Shown: positions 22,281-33,267, counted from the stretch's first letter. The stretch is 64,000 bases of DNA from Peronospora farinosa (GCA_947646735.1 CANTFK010000153.1:186001-250000); one strand, 5' to 3'. The notes: generated by a model from the sequence alone, not told the origin. Translations and numbers: made by a program.

Positions 22281-22599
22281 AAACGCTGCGATCGATGCAA
22301 TCATTTTTGGGGAGTCTGAATTATTACAGTCGGTTCATTAAAGACTTTGCATTTATGCATCTGTGCTCTATGAATTACGGGAGGCTGCCTTCCATGAAAT
22401 CCGCCGCGCTAGTGACATTTCGACAACTATAGCCGATGCCGGACCAGAGTGCGATCGCAATTCCTCCAGAGATGGCTACAAAATTGATCCCTCCGGAGAT
22501 GGATACAAATCGATCAGGAACTCATTACTGGGGACGGTCACAATACCGAAGAATGGAATCGTTGGGAAAAGGATACAATTGCATTTACTCTGTTGAAGG

Positions 22600-22970
22600 C
22601 TAAAATAGCTGCAACACCAATCTTGATACATTTTGATCCGGATCGATCACCCGTAATTGTGGTGTACACCAGCAAGTGGGCGATATCGGCCGCGTTACTG
22701 CAAGAGCATGATGGAGTGTTTTGGCCGGTCACTCTAGTCGGACGTTGAAGCCTAATGAAGTAAATTACGGGATGGTCGAAAAAGTGGTCGTAGCCTCCCT
22801 CCGAATTTTGGAAATTTGTTACGCTATGTTGGTCTCACGTGCGATTGTAGTACTTACGAATTATTCCAATCTGGCTTGGTTGTTGCAGTCTTTCGGGTCT
22901 CAACGGGAGACTAAGCAGATGGGCTGCATTACTTTCGAATTGGACATTGGAGATCCGCCGAAGTGAGAAG
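22600..22970 (+). pseudogene. First RNase H (RT-linked) domain, broken
   Basis: Readable pieces include VVYTSKWAISAALLQEHDG and RTLKPNEVNYGMVEKVVVASLRILEICYAMLV, corresponding to the RT-linked RNase H of gypsy elements (the E-containing helix and the D strand VLTNYSNLAWLL). The catalytic residues are only partly recognisable. It sits directly after RT, as expected. Confidence 0.7.
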
Positions 22971-23109
22971 GGCGAAGATGAGATATTGGGTTACTTGCCG
23001 CGAGTATAACTCCCCGTGAGGAAGTGGATGGAGTATTGATCGCGATCGATCCACGGAAAAATCCCAGGCAAACAATGAGTATGCCATCACCCACGGTGGA
23101 ATTAGGAGA

Positions 23110-23490
23110 AAGCCTCCTGGTTGCCAGTTTCGATGGATCGGCTGGGTAACGAGGAAGGGCGGAGCATACTGCGCGTTTCTAGGAAATTACCAATATGGAC
23201 GATCGTAGCTGCCGACTCTGAATTTGCGACTTATTTGACGGTGAACGAAGCAGAATATTGATGGCTACATCTCAGTTTCGATTTGCTAGCTGATCAGACC
23301 AGGGGACGTGTAAATATATGCGGAGATTCAAATTTGGTGATCAGGCAAATGCGTAGCGAGATCGACCGCAAAGCACCCGGATTACAATTGCTGCGTCGTC
23401 AAGCTAAGGAAAACCCCCGATCGTGGCCAAATCACGATTTCCTTTATATGAAGAGAGAATGAAGTTAGAGTGCTGATCGGCTAGCAAGCG
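23110..23490 (+). pseudogene. Second, archaeal-type RNase H domain
   Basis: A second RNase H fold lies between the RT-linked RNase H and the integrase. In order the sequence gives SFDGSA (catalytic D), TVNEAEY (catalytic E), ICGDSNLVIRQM (catalytic D), PGLQLLRRQA and SADRLAS (final D). All four acidic positions are present across two frames. From general knowledge, such an extra archaeal-like RNase H is reported for plant Tat elements and for some oomycete gypsy elements. A stop replaces an Arg-like codon just after NEAEY. Confidence 0.75.
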
Positions 23491-23639
23491 AAACTCTACA
23501 GCGAGAGAAAGGTGCATCCGTCGTTTCCGATAGAGATCGCCAAGATCTGATCACACTCAATCGACTGGACGAGTTGTTGATTCCGAGTCAAAATGATCAA
23601 GTAGTCAGAGTAATTGCGATCACTCGATCGGCCGTAAGA

Positions 23640-24780
23640 GACGCTGTCAACCAGAAGTTTTACAGGTGGATATCGTGCAGCAAGTGCGGATCGATCGAAT
23701 AAGGCAAGCACAGGATGAAGAGAATTGGATAGCCAACTTGAAGACATATCTGATTGGGGACGTGCCAGGCTAACAGCAGAAGAAGCGAAAGCCTGCACGG
23801 TGATCGCATCCGATTACGAAGTGGATCAAAGTGTATTATTATTTCTCTACCTTGGAACGGTTGCAAGATTCGAGAGCCGTGCAGAGTCAGCTCTTTTGGT
23901 GATACCAAAGTTATTGCAGCTAGACTTCCCCCATCATTATCATACGAGTCTGGAGGGTGGTCACCAAGGAATCGGTCGGACTTATTAACGAATCAGGATG
24001 AAGTTACATTGGCGTGGATTGTACCGTAGTGTGCAACGCTATATAGTAGAATGTGTGGATTACAAAACGGGCAAAGGGAGACCATCTGATCACGAAGGAT
24101 CACCGGGAATTTGCAGGCGACCTATCCTTTTGGCGATGGATCATATCCCGTCGTTGTTGCGATCATTCAAAGGAAACACCAAGCTGTTATTCTGGATCGA
24201 TTTGTTCTCTGGTTATGTTATCGCGAAATCTAGTTCGTCTAGAACTATACAAAACATTGCAGAGAATTACGAAGATTGCTTATTCCGACGATTTGATGCA
24301 AGTGAAGCAATCCGCCACGATCGAGAGCCAGGATTTATGTCTGATTTCTTCCGAGCTTTCAATAAATTTGCAGGACAGAAACAGCGGGCTACTATGGCAT
24401 ACAGGCCGCAAGCAAATGGCACAGCTGAGCGAATGGTTCAAACTCTGACCAGAGCAATCAAGATGTATATGACGTATGAGAATCCAAAAAGATTGGGACG
24501 AATATACAGAGTGATTGACGTTTGCGATTAACACCGCGCAAGATCGTATTCTTGGCGATACACCGTTCTATCTAATTCACGGTTGGGACCCACGATCAAT
24601 TTTGGATGCCACCCTGCCATTAGGAAGCACGTAGCCACGGGATCGAGATCCACGGCGATGGCGATATGGCATACAACTCCAGTATCAAAGAGCACGATCG
24701 GTGGTGAATGATCGACTAAAAAGTGCGATTTAAGATCGAGCCGATATCCATAATGCAGATCACGATCGATCAGAAATAAG
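23640..24780 (+). pseudogene. Integrase of the dual-RNase H element, broken
   Basis: The zinc-binding region has HYHTSLEGGHQGIGRTY and then VECVDY, so the second Cys of the expected C-x-x-C has become Tyr. The catalytic core spans about 24,130-24,450: MDHIPSLLRSFKGN (first D), HDREPGFMSDFFRAF (second D) and ANGTAERMVQTLTRA (catalytic E). A frameshift near 24,500 leads into INTAQDRILGDTPFYLIHGW, the usual post-core region. The D,D,E triad survives, but the frame does not. Confidence 0.85.
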
Positions 24781-24795
24781 CTGCGGATCGCAAGT

Positions 24796-25275
24796 ATGGC
24801 TCTATCTGGATCGGTCAAGGATGGATACGCTCGGAAACTGGCTCACATGTGGCATGGACCGTTTCGTGTAGCCGACAAATGTGGTGATCACGCTGTACGA
24901 TTTGATAGCGCGGGTACACCTTATAGGCTGTTTCCATTAGTCCATGTGTCTAAATTGAAACTATTCAAAGCGTTTCCGGAATGGCCTACGAAATTGCTAA
25001 ATATTGAGGAGGCAGATCGAATTGATTTCGATGAAGCATTGATACCAGAAGATAGCTGGGAAGGTGATCTGGAGGAGGGTAAATAAGAAGTGGAGAAGAT
25101 TGCAGATGTACGATCAGCCATAAGACACGTTATGGTCGGGTGCACCGTCAATTTTTGGTGTATTGGAAAGGTTATGACGAGTCTTGAATAGATGAGGCCG
25201 ATTGAAATTGTGGTGCTTTGCTGGAAGAGTTTGATCGCAATCGAGCGAGTGTGAATCGTTTTGAGGTGATGCAAT
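24796..25275 (+). pseudogene. Integrase C-terminal region and chromodomain
   Basis: Frame 24,796-25,086 reads HMWHGPFRVADKC and later FPLVHVSKLKLF, the GPF/Y-type C-terminal integrase module. After a stop at 25,084-25,086 the next stretch, in shifting frames, reads GRVHRQFLVYWKGYDES, a chromodomain core, ending with RNRASVNRF. Chromodomains steer gypsy integration to particular chromatin. It is followed by the presumed 3' LTR. Confidence 0.75.
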
Positions 25276-25384
25276 CCACAAGGAAGAACGTCGTGACTTA
25301 TGGCGGTGGACTGTTAGGGATGGTAAAGGTGTGTGAGACGGTTACATATGGGGGTGGAGTGGGTTATATGTAAAGTGAGTATAT

Positions 25385-25625
25385 GGATTAGCGATCTCAG
25401 ATCGATAATTTCGATCATGATCGACGATTTCGGATCGATAATTTCGATCAAGACCGACGATTTCGAACGATAATTTCGGATCGATGATTTCGATCAAGAC
25501 CGAAGATTTCGGATCGAGATCGATAATTTCGTATTGATATTTTCGGGTCGATAATCTCGGATCGATAACTTTGGATCGATAATCTCGGATCGAAAATTTC
25601 GTATTGAGAAATCCGATCCGGATCG
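25385..25625. repeat. 14-bp GATCGATAATTTCG array
   Basis: About fifteen imperfect copies of a 14-bp unit, consensus GATCGATAATTTCG, are arranged mostly head to tail with occasional short insertions (GATCAA, GATCATG). Related 14-bp arrays occur at 28,610-28,705 and 30,345-30,700. Here it falls inside the presumed 3' LTR of the dual-RNase H element. Confidence 0.85.
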
Positions 25626-25828
25626 AATGATCCAAGGAGGAGAAAAGAAGAAAATGAAGAATTCGAACACGATCAAGGGGAACAAAGATAAAGCTTATGA
25701 AAAGATCTAGTTATGAATTGAAACCAAAACCACCATTCGGAACTTACAGATTTGCCGGGCAGTCGAGGTATCGATGATCCGGGGTGGTATGATATTGAAG
25801 AGCGGAATTGGTTTCTCCAGGGCTCAGC

Positions 25829-26168
25829 TGTAACGGGGCTAGAAAGTACCGTCACTAGCTTACACGAGCTCTTGAGGAAGGCTCAAGCCCAAGTAGTAGG
25901 TATTAAGTAAATTTAACTCTGATTTTTATTTTGGTTTTAATTCGTACTAATTACGAAGATCTTAGTCGTAATAAATACGACAGTGTTCCCGCCTTTCGGG
26001 AACCACACAATTTCAGGTTAATTTATTATTGGTCCATATTGGGACTTTAGGCCCCAGTAATAAACCAATAATAAATTGCCACGCTGTGCCCGCTATTCGG
26101 GCCCAGCACCTGTCTGCATATGTAATTGTTTATTTGTGTAAACTATGTGTGTAATGTAGCCCATTACA
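25829..26168 (+). mobile_element. Solo LTR with intact 5-bp target-site duplication
   Basis: A 340-bp sequence starting TGTAACGGGG and ending CCATTACA (canonical TG...CA) is flanked on both sides by the 5-bp direct repeat TCAGC (25,824-25,828 and 26,169-26,173). This is the footprint of an LTR element that recombined to a single LTR. It contains AATAAATA signals and small GC hairpins such as CCCGCCTTTCGGG. The flanking sequence joins smoothly once the insertion is removed, so it landed in an older retroelement. Confidence 0.9.
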
Positions 26169-26173
26169 TCAGC

Positions 26174-26590
26174 AGTGTCACACAAAGGAAATGCAGTGAT
26201 CAAATTGGGTATATTGGTCTGCTCCGTGGATAAATCGGGATGCCACAATCGGTTCTCGTTCGTGCGAAGAAAATGGAGGAAGACGGGATCTAGTAGAATA
26301 TCTAGATCGCAATGTCCATTTATCATGCCTTGAAGAATCAGCTGCAAAACTTTCTTCCATTGAGGACCAGAGCGCGATCACCGTTGTTTTCGCTCTTTAA
26401 CCAAAGTTGCCAAAGCCGGATCCGATCGGCGCTGCGCTACGGAGATCGGCAGAAAATGGGATGCCTCCTAGAGAGCCTGACGGTGACATTTTTAAGAAAA
26501 TTTAAATACTAGGTGAGCAGAGTCGTGAACCATCCATTACGCTGGAAAGATGTCGGATCGATCCGACGGGCATAATTTCTATTAAGGTCG
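26174..26590 (+). pseudogene. Retroelement coding remnant interrupted by the solo LTR
   Basis: Plus-strand reading continues from the sequence before the solo LTR into pieces such as KGNAVIKLGILVCSVDKS and PFIMP, with frameshifts. Composition and GATC richness match the neighbouring elements. No domain is recognisable, so the assignment rests on context. Confidence 0.4.
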
Positions 26591-26599
26591 TCTATCGTA

Positions 26600-28282
26600 C
26601 AACAGCGCAATCTGGGAAGAGGTATTTAACTGAGACTACCAAGTGGAAGTAGCTGGACGACGTGATTTGCCACATACAGGAAAAATGAATCCTGGCGGTT
26701 TCGAAAAATGACGGAAAAGGAAGTCCACATCCAACTACGAGACACAGGTCAAGCTGACCCGACGAGCCTACCATGAAATTGTTCCTGCAGAAGATCAAGG
26801 GACTCGATCTCGGTACCCAGGGATCCACTCATTTCTAGATACAGTGGTAGAAGGAAGAGACTCAAATTTTTCCGCACTTAACAATTGGTTGAAAGAATCT
26901 CGGGTCTCGCTGTCGAGGCTGAGTGGCCCCTCAGAACCACTTGAGGGCTCACCAAACAAAGCAACGTTGGATACCCGCAGAGGCGATGGGAGTGGACTAG
27001 GTGTGTCGACCTCGATCGGCGATCGAGGGGACGAAGTTGCCGTGTGACGGCGGGCTGCAGATCGGAACGAAGATAATGCAGCTAACAAAGATTCATCCGT
27101 TCGGTCTGAGGATTCGTCACTCTGATATGCTCCATCTGAATCTTAGGCTGAAGGAGAGGGAGACAAATTCCATAGTGGACCAGCCATGTCGAACTCGGAA
27201 AGATCAGGCGATGGAGATGCCGAGATGTCCGTAGGAGCCGTGGTCTGGTGATCACGTTTGGTATTGGGCTCGCTCGAAGTAGAGTTCTCGCGCCGACGTT
27301 TGCTACCGGAAGAAGGGACTCCCGCTGAAACGGCAGGAGACATGAAGGAAGATGTCAATCCGACACTCGAAACCAAAATTGGTCAAGCGAGCAACGAGAG
27401 AGTCTTGGGCGCGGAGAGCTTGATCGCGTTCGTCTTCTCTATCGGATAACGTCAGCGCTAGCTGATTGCGCTCGTTTTCTCGATCATCTAATTTCTGCGC
27501 CAACTGATCACGCTCGATCTGAGCCAGTTTGCATGCGCTTCGCGATTCCTGTAATTTCTATTTTGATTTGGAGAGTCGAGCATTCAGTTCATTTTCAAAA
27601 GCGATAGCTTGGGATGCTCGATCTTCGGCAACTTTGGTTGCAGCGATAATATCGTCCAGCTTGTTCTCGATGGCAGCTAATTGGAACTGAAACTTCTCTT
27701 GGTCTCTATACCGGGCTGCAGTCGCTTTAAGAAGAGAAGATCATAAGCCTTAGATTTCTTGGCAGTAATCTTCTGCTTTCCCCAATTCTTCGCGATAATC
27801 ATCCTTCAACTTATTGGTGTCCTCCAGTTCGTGACGCAGGGAGCTATATTTTTTGTTGGCGTATTCCACGAAAGACTTTTCCAACTCCCGATCATTTCGG
27901 ATCTCCTATCTCAAAAGATCGCACCGAGTCTCTTGGAAGCGTACAGCCTCGCGAAACTAATCGTAGTTATCCTGTACGTACGGATCGAGTCGACTTTCCA
28001 GACAATCGAAGAGATTGTCGACTTGAGCCTTCAAAGTGGATCGATCCACCGATGGAAGGGGCGTGATTTGACTGTTGGGAAATTGCGAAGATGATGTTGG
28101 AGCTTGACTAGGAGGAAGCTGGGACGGGTAACGTCTAATGGTGCCGACGTCGTAACTAAAAGATTAGATGATCCAAAATACGGAACAAACGATGAAATCA
28201 CCGGATCATTGAGATCAATGGTCGTATCGGTGGAAATGGCTGGGAACGTAACATTCTGAGGAGACGAAGACATGATGGGCAC
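26600..28282 (-). pseudogene. Coiled-coil Gag-like ORF of minus-strand element A
   Basis: On the minus strand, starting with MSSSPQNVTFPAISTDTTIDL at about 28,273, the sequence encodes a short N-terminal domain, then a long charged heptad-rich region (LDDRENERNQLALTLSDREDERDQ on 27,303-27,503), a basic patch (SGSKRRRENSTSSEP) and a Ser/Pro-rich tail (26,795-27,376). Several frameshifts and stops break it. It follows directly after the LTR and primer-binding-like site at 28,331, so it is the first ORF of an LTR element. No protease or RT is seen downstream, which suggests a non-autonomous or truncated element. Confidence 0.6.
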
Positions 28283-28335
28283 GAAAATTGGAAGAAAGAG
28301 GCAATCAAATTAATGGATGCACGGATCACCAACAC

Positions 28336-29385
28336 TGTATGCTGGAACTTAGCGCAGGGGACGGCTGTGGTAAAGCGATCGAATAATTTAAATGGGATCG
28401 ATCAAATAAATATCGTCGATCCACAATCCTGCGCTCTTATTGGTCAATTAGGCATGCGAGATGGTTGGAAGAGGTAGTAACGGTGTCAAGAACACAAAAG
28501 AATATGGATCGAAAGAGTATTGGGCGTGAACCACACACCACAATCGCGATTCAGGAGGATCGGATCGTAACCTCGATCCAGAAAGTGGATCGCAAGGGTA
28601 GCCAGACAAAACTGGATCGACAAAACCGGATCGACAAAACTGGATCGACAAATCCGAATCGACAAAACTGGATCGACAAATCCGGATTGACAAATCACTA
28701 CGGTATATGTAGTGGACCACATATCAGGTCCTGTTTTATTCCCAAGAAGGCGACACGCGGCAGTAGATCCTGGGCTGCAGATAGGCAAGATCATAGCTTT
28801 TTGTATTTGATTGGTTAACATTAAACAGAGTTTCTTTTACTTCGAACTACGCACGCAGACTTCTCTTCCGGGTGGGATATTTTTGGCCGCCCGACGATCA
28901 AGAGCTTCTGTCACCAGTACCTACGAGTAATATCCCTGAATGTTTTTGGCCAGGAATTACAAGACCTCTCACGATCAAACTTCGCTTGCGATTGGACGCA
29001 GTATCACGTAAAAGACAAGGCACAAGATCGCCAGACGGCTCAAGTGGTCAGAAGGTCAAGTGTATCAATTGGATCAAGTATCTACATCTTTGGACAAGGC
29101 GATCTCAAAAGAGATCAGGGCGACTCATATAGAGTGCCCCAAGTAACCCTCGATCGCGTGAAGATTTCCGTGCGGTCGAACCCCCAACCAATCCCAACCG
29201 CGGTCAAGTTCAGCATCAACTTAAGTCCATCGAGAAGAGTGCTACCCGCCCTACCGACGGGTACACAAGGTGAGGAAGGAATTGCTATACACGGAAACGG
29301 AGTACCCTCTACGATAGTCGGTTGTCCGGGCGCCAGTGGAGAGTCGGGATCACATCAGAAATTTTGTGAACCCCGCTCCACCACA
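28336..29385 (-). mobile_element. LTR of minus-strand element A
   Basis: On the minus strand this begins TGTGGTGGAG at 29,385 and ends GCATACA at 28,336 (TG...CA, about 1,050 bp). Three bases further on is TTGGTGATCCGTGCA, a good primer-binding-site candidate because it starts with the TGG that pairs with tRNA CCA. It shares long stretches with LTR B (30,118-31,410): the segment around the GTTAACCAATCAAATA motif, a 14-bp array, and the final ~170 bp. Its outer edge abuts the middle of gag B. Confidence 0.75.
28610..28705. repeat. 14-bp GATCGACAAAACTG array within LTR A
   Basis: About seven head-to-tail 14-bp units alternate between GATCGACAAAACTG and GATCGACAAATCCG. They are homologous in period and GATCGA core to the arrays in the presumed LTR at 25,385 and in LTR B. 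Copy number varies between the LTR copies. Confidence 0.85.
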
Positions 29386-30064
29386 ATAGCTTGGAACGCT
29401 CGACCTTCGGCAGCCTCCATAGAAGCGATCACATTGGTCACTTTGTTCTCAATGGCGGCTAACTGGAGTTGGATTTTATCTTGGTCGTTATGCCGAGCTG
29501 CAGTCGTCTGGAGGAGAGAAGAACGTAGGTCCGAAATCTCTTGTCAGCGATACTCCACTCTGCCCAATTACGTAAGATAGTCGTCCGTCAATTTTGTGGG
29601 CGTCTTCCAATTCTAGACGCAATGAAATGTATTGTTGATTCGCATATTCCACGAAAATTTTTGCTAAATCTCGATCGAATTTGATCTCTTTCTCCAAGCG
29701 TTCGCACGGAGATTCTTGGAAACGCACAGCTTTGCGAAATAAGTCATTTTTATCCTGCACATAAAGATCCAAGCGAGTTTAAGAACAATCGTAGAGTGTA
29801 TATCTGGGCTTTCAAAGTAGCCCGATCTACCAGGGGAAGAGCTGTGACTTGACTGTTTGGAAAATCCGCAGACGATCTTAAGGCTTCGACCGATCGAGAA
29901 CCAAAATTGGGAATTTCCAATTTCCCTGGGTTCATTATAGGAGAATTTGAACATCCTAAATCCGGGTCGCTGGACAGAATAACCGGATCATGGAAGTCAA
30001 CAGCCATATCAGACGAGATCAAGGCTGATGTGACGTTTGGATGAGCCGTCGACATTGCAAGCAC
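29386..30064 (-). pseudogene. Coiled-coil Gag-like ORF of element B, 3'-truncated
   Basis: The minus-strand frames 29,750-30,064 (starting MSTAHPNVTSALISSDMAVDF at about 30,055) and 29,488-29,772 align with the start of gag A (MSSSPQNVTFPAISTDTTIDL) and its coiled coil. The alignment stops exactly where LTR A begins (29,385), corresponding to about 27,604 in copy A. Copy B is therefore cut by element A, either by nested insertion or by unequal recombination. Confidence 0.6.
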
Positions 30065-30117
30065 GAGCGTGGACTAAAAGTTGAAACCAAATGACGGAAT
30101 GCACGGATCACCAACAC

Positions 30118-31410
30118 TGTATGCTAATAATCAGTGCAGGGGGTGGTTGTGGTAAAGCGATCAGAAAGTTTGAAGGGTTCGATTAAGTGAACATCGTTCA
30201 TATAAAGTCACGCTCGCTGATTGGACAATAAGCCGTACGAGACGGTTGGAAGAATAGGCAACGGGATCAAGAACACAGAATAATTTAGATAAAAAGTGTA
30301 AGGGTGTGGGCCACACACCACAGTCGCGGTCCGAAAAGACCGGATTGACGGACAATTCCGGATCGATAATTCTGGATCGACGATTCTGGATCGACAACTT
30401 CGGTTCGACGAATTTGGATCAACATCTTCCGATTAGGCGAATCTGGATCTACAATTCCGAATTAAAGAATCTAGATCAACGATTCCGGGTCGACGAAAAT
30501 GGATCGACAAATCCGGATCTACGGACTGGATCAGGATCGACGATTCCATATCGACAATTCGGGATCGACAATATCGAATCAACGAATCTGCATCGACGTT
30601 TTGGATCTACGGAATGGATTAGAATCGATAATTCCGGATCGACGAATCTGGCTCAGGATCGACGATTCTAAATCGACAATTCTGGATCGCGATCCGTACT
30701 TTACCTACATATCCTCCATCCGAAATCCGGATCGACGAGATCACGACGGTATCTGAAGTGGACCACAAAATACGAGACCTGATTTAATTATACAAGAAGG
30801 CGACACGTGGCAGTAGATCCTGGGTTACAGATAGAAATGATCATAGAATTGATATTTGATTGGTTAACATTAAACAGAGTTGAATTTACTTTAACAATAC
30901 ACGTGTCGAATTCTCGATTCCGGGGAGGATATTTGGCTCCTGACGCCAAGAGTATCGACTACAAGTTTACCCCGTATTGTTTTGGCCAGGTGAAGAAATT
31001 CTCAACACAACATCTCAACTGCGATCGGGCGCAGATACAACAAGTAAGGGCAAGGGAAGCAAGTGCAGGACGGATAAAGTGTTCAGAAGGTTCTGCTCAA
31101 GTGGTCAGAAGATTCAAGCTTCGCTTTATTGGATAATTGGGATCTATTGGGAAGATCAACAAACAAGTACTAGATTGATCGATAGGATATCTCCACACGA
31201 TTTCCACAACCCCCTATCCCTAACACAATTAGGATCAACATCGACTCAAGTCCACCGAGAAGAGTGCAACCCGCCCAATCGACGGGTACACAAGGTAAGG
31301 AAGAACTTGCTATACACGGAAACGGAGTACCCCCTCCATTAGTCGGTAGCCGGGAGCCAGTGGAAATTTAAAATCACATCAGCAATTTTGTGAATCCCCC
31401 ACTCTCTTAT
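30118..31410 (-). mobile_element. LTR of minus-strand element B
   Basis: This diverged relative of LTR A has the same inner end (GCATACA, then the TTGGTGATCCGTGCA primer-site candidate at 30,113 and below) and the same internal order. It is longer, about 1.29 kb, largely because the 14-bp array is expanded. The outer terminus is altered (TTATAAGAG instead of TGTGGTGG), so the right boundary is approximate. Confidence 0.7.
30345..30700. repeat. Expanded 14-bp GATCGACAATTCCG array within LTR B
   Basis: Roughly 24 imperfect 14-bp units (GATCGACAATTCCG, GATCGACGATTCTG and variants) run over about 350 bp. GATC occurs about once every 25 bp here. It is the largest of the three related arrays. Confidence 0.85.
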
Positions 31411-32325
31411 AATGGTGCGCGTGCCCGTATCTTCTGGTGACTCGGGATTACACCGTGAGTCTCTTATACCCTTAGATAAGATGTTAAGGTCAAAACTGAA
31501 CCTAGGATTGAAGCTTCAGATACAGAGGGATCGCGGCAGACGCGTGAACAAAAGGATCCTTGGATTATTAGTGTTTTAGGAGGGCCGCAGATGAGAAGAA
31601 AATAAAAGAGGAAGATCAAGAAATTGATCTTAAAAAAATCCTCTACCCCCTCCCCAGGTTTCTTCGGGGAACCACCGCAGATCGTGGTGTTAAGTACGAT
31701 CTACCGGATGAAAATCTGACGGTTAGAAACTGAACGATTTTCATAAAAGAACGCTCTTCCAGCTTCAGAAGCTACGATTAAAAAGAAGAAGTCGAAGTCC
31801 TCTCGAAATAAAATGGAGGCCCCCAACTCGGATAGCGATCAAGACAAGTAGAGATTGCGATCAGGTAAAAATAAATGTGAGAGTTCAATGGGATCAGCTG
31901 GAGAATCAATTATATACTGGAAGGATGTAAAACGGACTTTATCGGAAGATTCTGTGTTGAGGATGCTGCGTCCAAAACTGATTGGAGCGCTGAGTGGACT
32001 AGTGTCAACACCTGGGAAAGCATCCAATTTATTTGACGCAATTCGAGGGTTGACTCATCTACAAAAAGAAGCCGGTTTCACGTTGGGAAATTTCGACGCT
32101 GATGATCCTGTGTTGAAGTGCTTGTTTGAGATATGGAGACCCCAGAATCCAGTTGGATTCGGAGTATAAAAGACCGTGTATCAGGGAGGAGAGACCAGAA
32201 AGACAGGGGCCTCGAGGGGAAGCGACCGTTGGCGGAGAAAAATTTGCGAACCCACAAAAGAGAAACCAGTATCAGGGTACCGGTTAACTGGTTCCGAAGG
32301 GAATCGATCATGGTACACTTTAGAA
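31411..32325 (+). pseudogene. Retroelement remnant with Gag-like plus-strand ORF
   Basis: Between LTR B and the 20-bp minisatellite, the plus-strand frame 31,855-32,169 encodes about 100 aa with YWKDVKRTLSEDSVLRMLRP and FDAIRGLTHLQKEAG. It is preceded by an LTR-distal-like sequence (GCTTCAGAAGC at 31,761, also present near the gag start at 18,636). It resembles an N-terminal Gag region by context only; no known domain is identifiable. Frameshifts follow after 32,169. Confidence 0.4.
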
Positions 32326-32572
32326 GACCCGGTCCCTCATTGGTATATCCGGTCCCTCATTTTTTGACCCGGTCTCTCATTGATAGACCCGGTCCCTCAT
32401 TGATAGACCTGGTCCCTCGTCGGAAGACCTCGGCCCATTGTCGGTAGATCCGGTCCCTCTTCGGCCGACCCGGTCCCTCATCGGTCGACCTGGGTCCCTC
32501 TTCGGTCGACGTCGGCCCCTCGTCGGTAGATCCGGTCCCTCTTCGGTCGGCCCAGGTCCCTCGGGGTTCAGC
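32326..32572. repeat. 20-bp minisatellite (CCGGTCCCTCATTGATAGAC)
   Basis: About twelve units of 19-21 bp, consensus CCGGTCCCTCATTGATAGAC or its variant CCGGTCCCTCTTCGGTCGAC. The left third is AT-richer (ATTGATAGAC) and the right two-thirds GC-richer (TTCGGTCGAC), as if two sub-families met. It lies between retroelement remnants and has no likely coding role, although both strands stay open by periodicity. Confidence 0.88.
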
Positions 32573-32649
32573 CACTCCTGACCAGTTAACACAAGGATCA
32601 GACCAGTCGACGCAAGGAATTAGAGCTTTAAGCAAGTATAGAGTAAAGA

Positions 32650-33267
32650 AGTTACAAGGATAGGACTATATTGAATACTACTCAATTTGCGATCTACGTG
32701 GCACGACTCCGTCACCCAAGAAGGACTTGCTCTAAGCTACTCACTGTTCCGGGAAGGTAAATATTTTGACCCCTCGTCGAAGACAGTTGTGTAGCGAAGT
32801 TCAAGTGCGAATAGAGCTCCAGGATATATTTGGCCTGTGAGCTCGTTCGAGTAGCAACACCCCCCAAGACCCGATATCAGAAGCGGTCTCCCTTACCTCA
32901 CGGTCCGGGAGCAAAGCAAAGGTCAGGTGGTTGATACCCCTGAAACAAGAAGGAAAAGGCCAGGGACGACAAGCGCCCTGAAGAATTTGTCTCTAAGTCC
33001 ACTCTCGACAAGGTCGATCGAGTGGCCACCTACCGGCCCACCGAGTGAAGCATATCCACTCGAAACCCCCCAGGTCTACCTCCCTCAAGGCAGACCTCTA
33101 CAACTTCACCCAAGTCTTTCGAAGAGTGCAATTCGCCAGCCAACGGGTACAAAAGGTGAGAGAAGGTCCATAAGCGGCATCGGGGTACCCCATCCGACAG
33201 TCGAAAATCCAGCATAGTGAGTAGTTTGGGATCTCATCATACAATTTTGAGAACCCACTCCACCACA
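32650..33267 (-). mobile_element. Diverged LTR C of the minus-strand family
   Basis: The right end, read on the minus strand from 33,267, is TGTGGTGGAGTGGG, the same terminus as LTR A. About 170 bp inward align with A (29,222-29,385) and B (31,250-31,410), including AGAAGAGTGC-like and ACGGGTACA motifs. The left boundary is unclear and the 14-bp array is absent. It is the oldest of the three copies. Confidence 0.55.

Larger units (their letters stand above)
18480..25828 (+). mobile_element. Decayed Ty3/gypsy retrotransposon with two RNase H domains and chromodomain
   Basis: Domain order on the plus strand is gag with CCHC zinc finger, protease, reverse transcriptase, RNase H, a second RNase H, integrase, chromodomain and 3' LTR-like sequence. 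That order is diagnostic of a chromodomain-bearing Ty3/gypsy element. The left LTR is not recognisable; the element simply begins about 100 bp from DPH4. The 3' LTR appears to begin near 25,346, where GGTGGAGTGGGTT matches the start of the minus-strand LTRs at 29,385 and 33,267. The coding region is broken by many stops and frameshifts. GATC/GATCGA is strongly over-represented throughout. It is an old, inactive copy. Confidence 0.88.
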
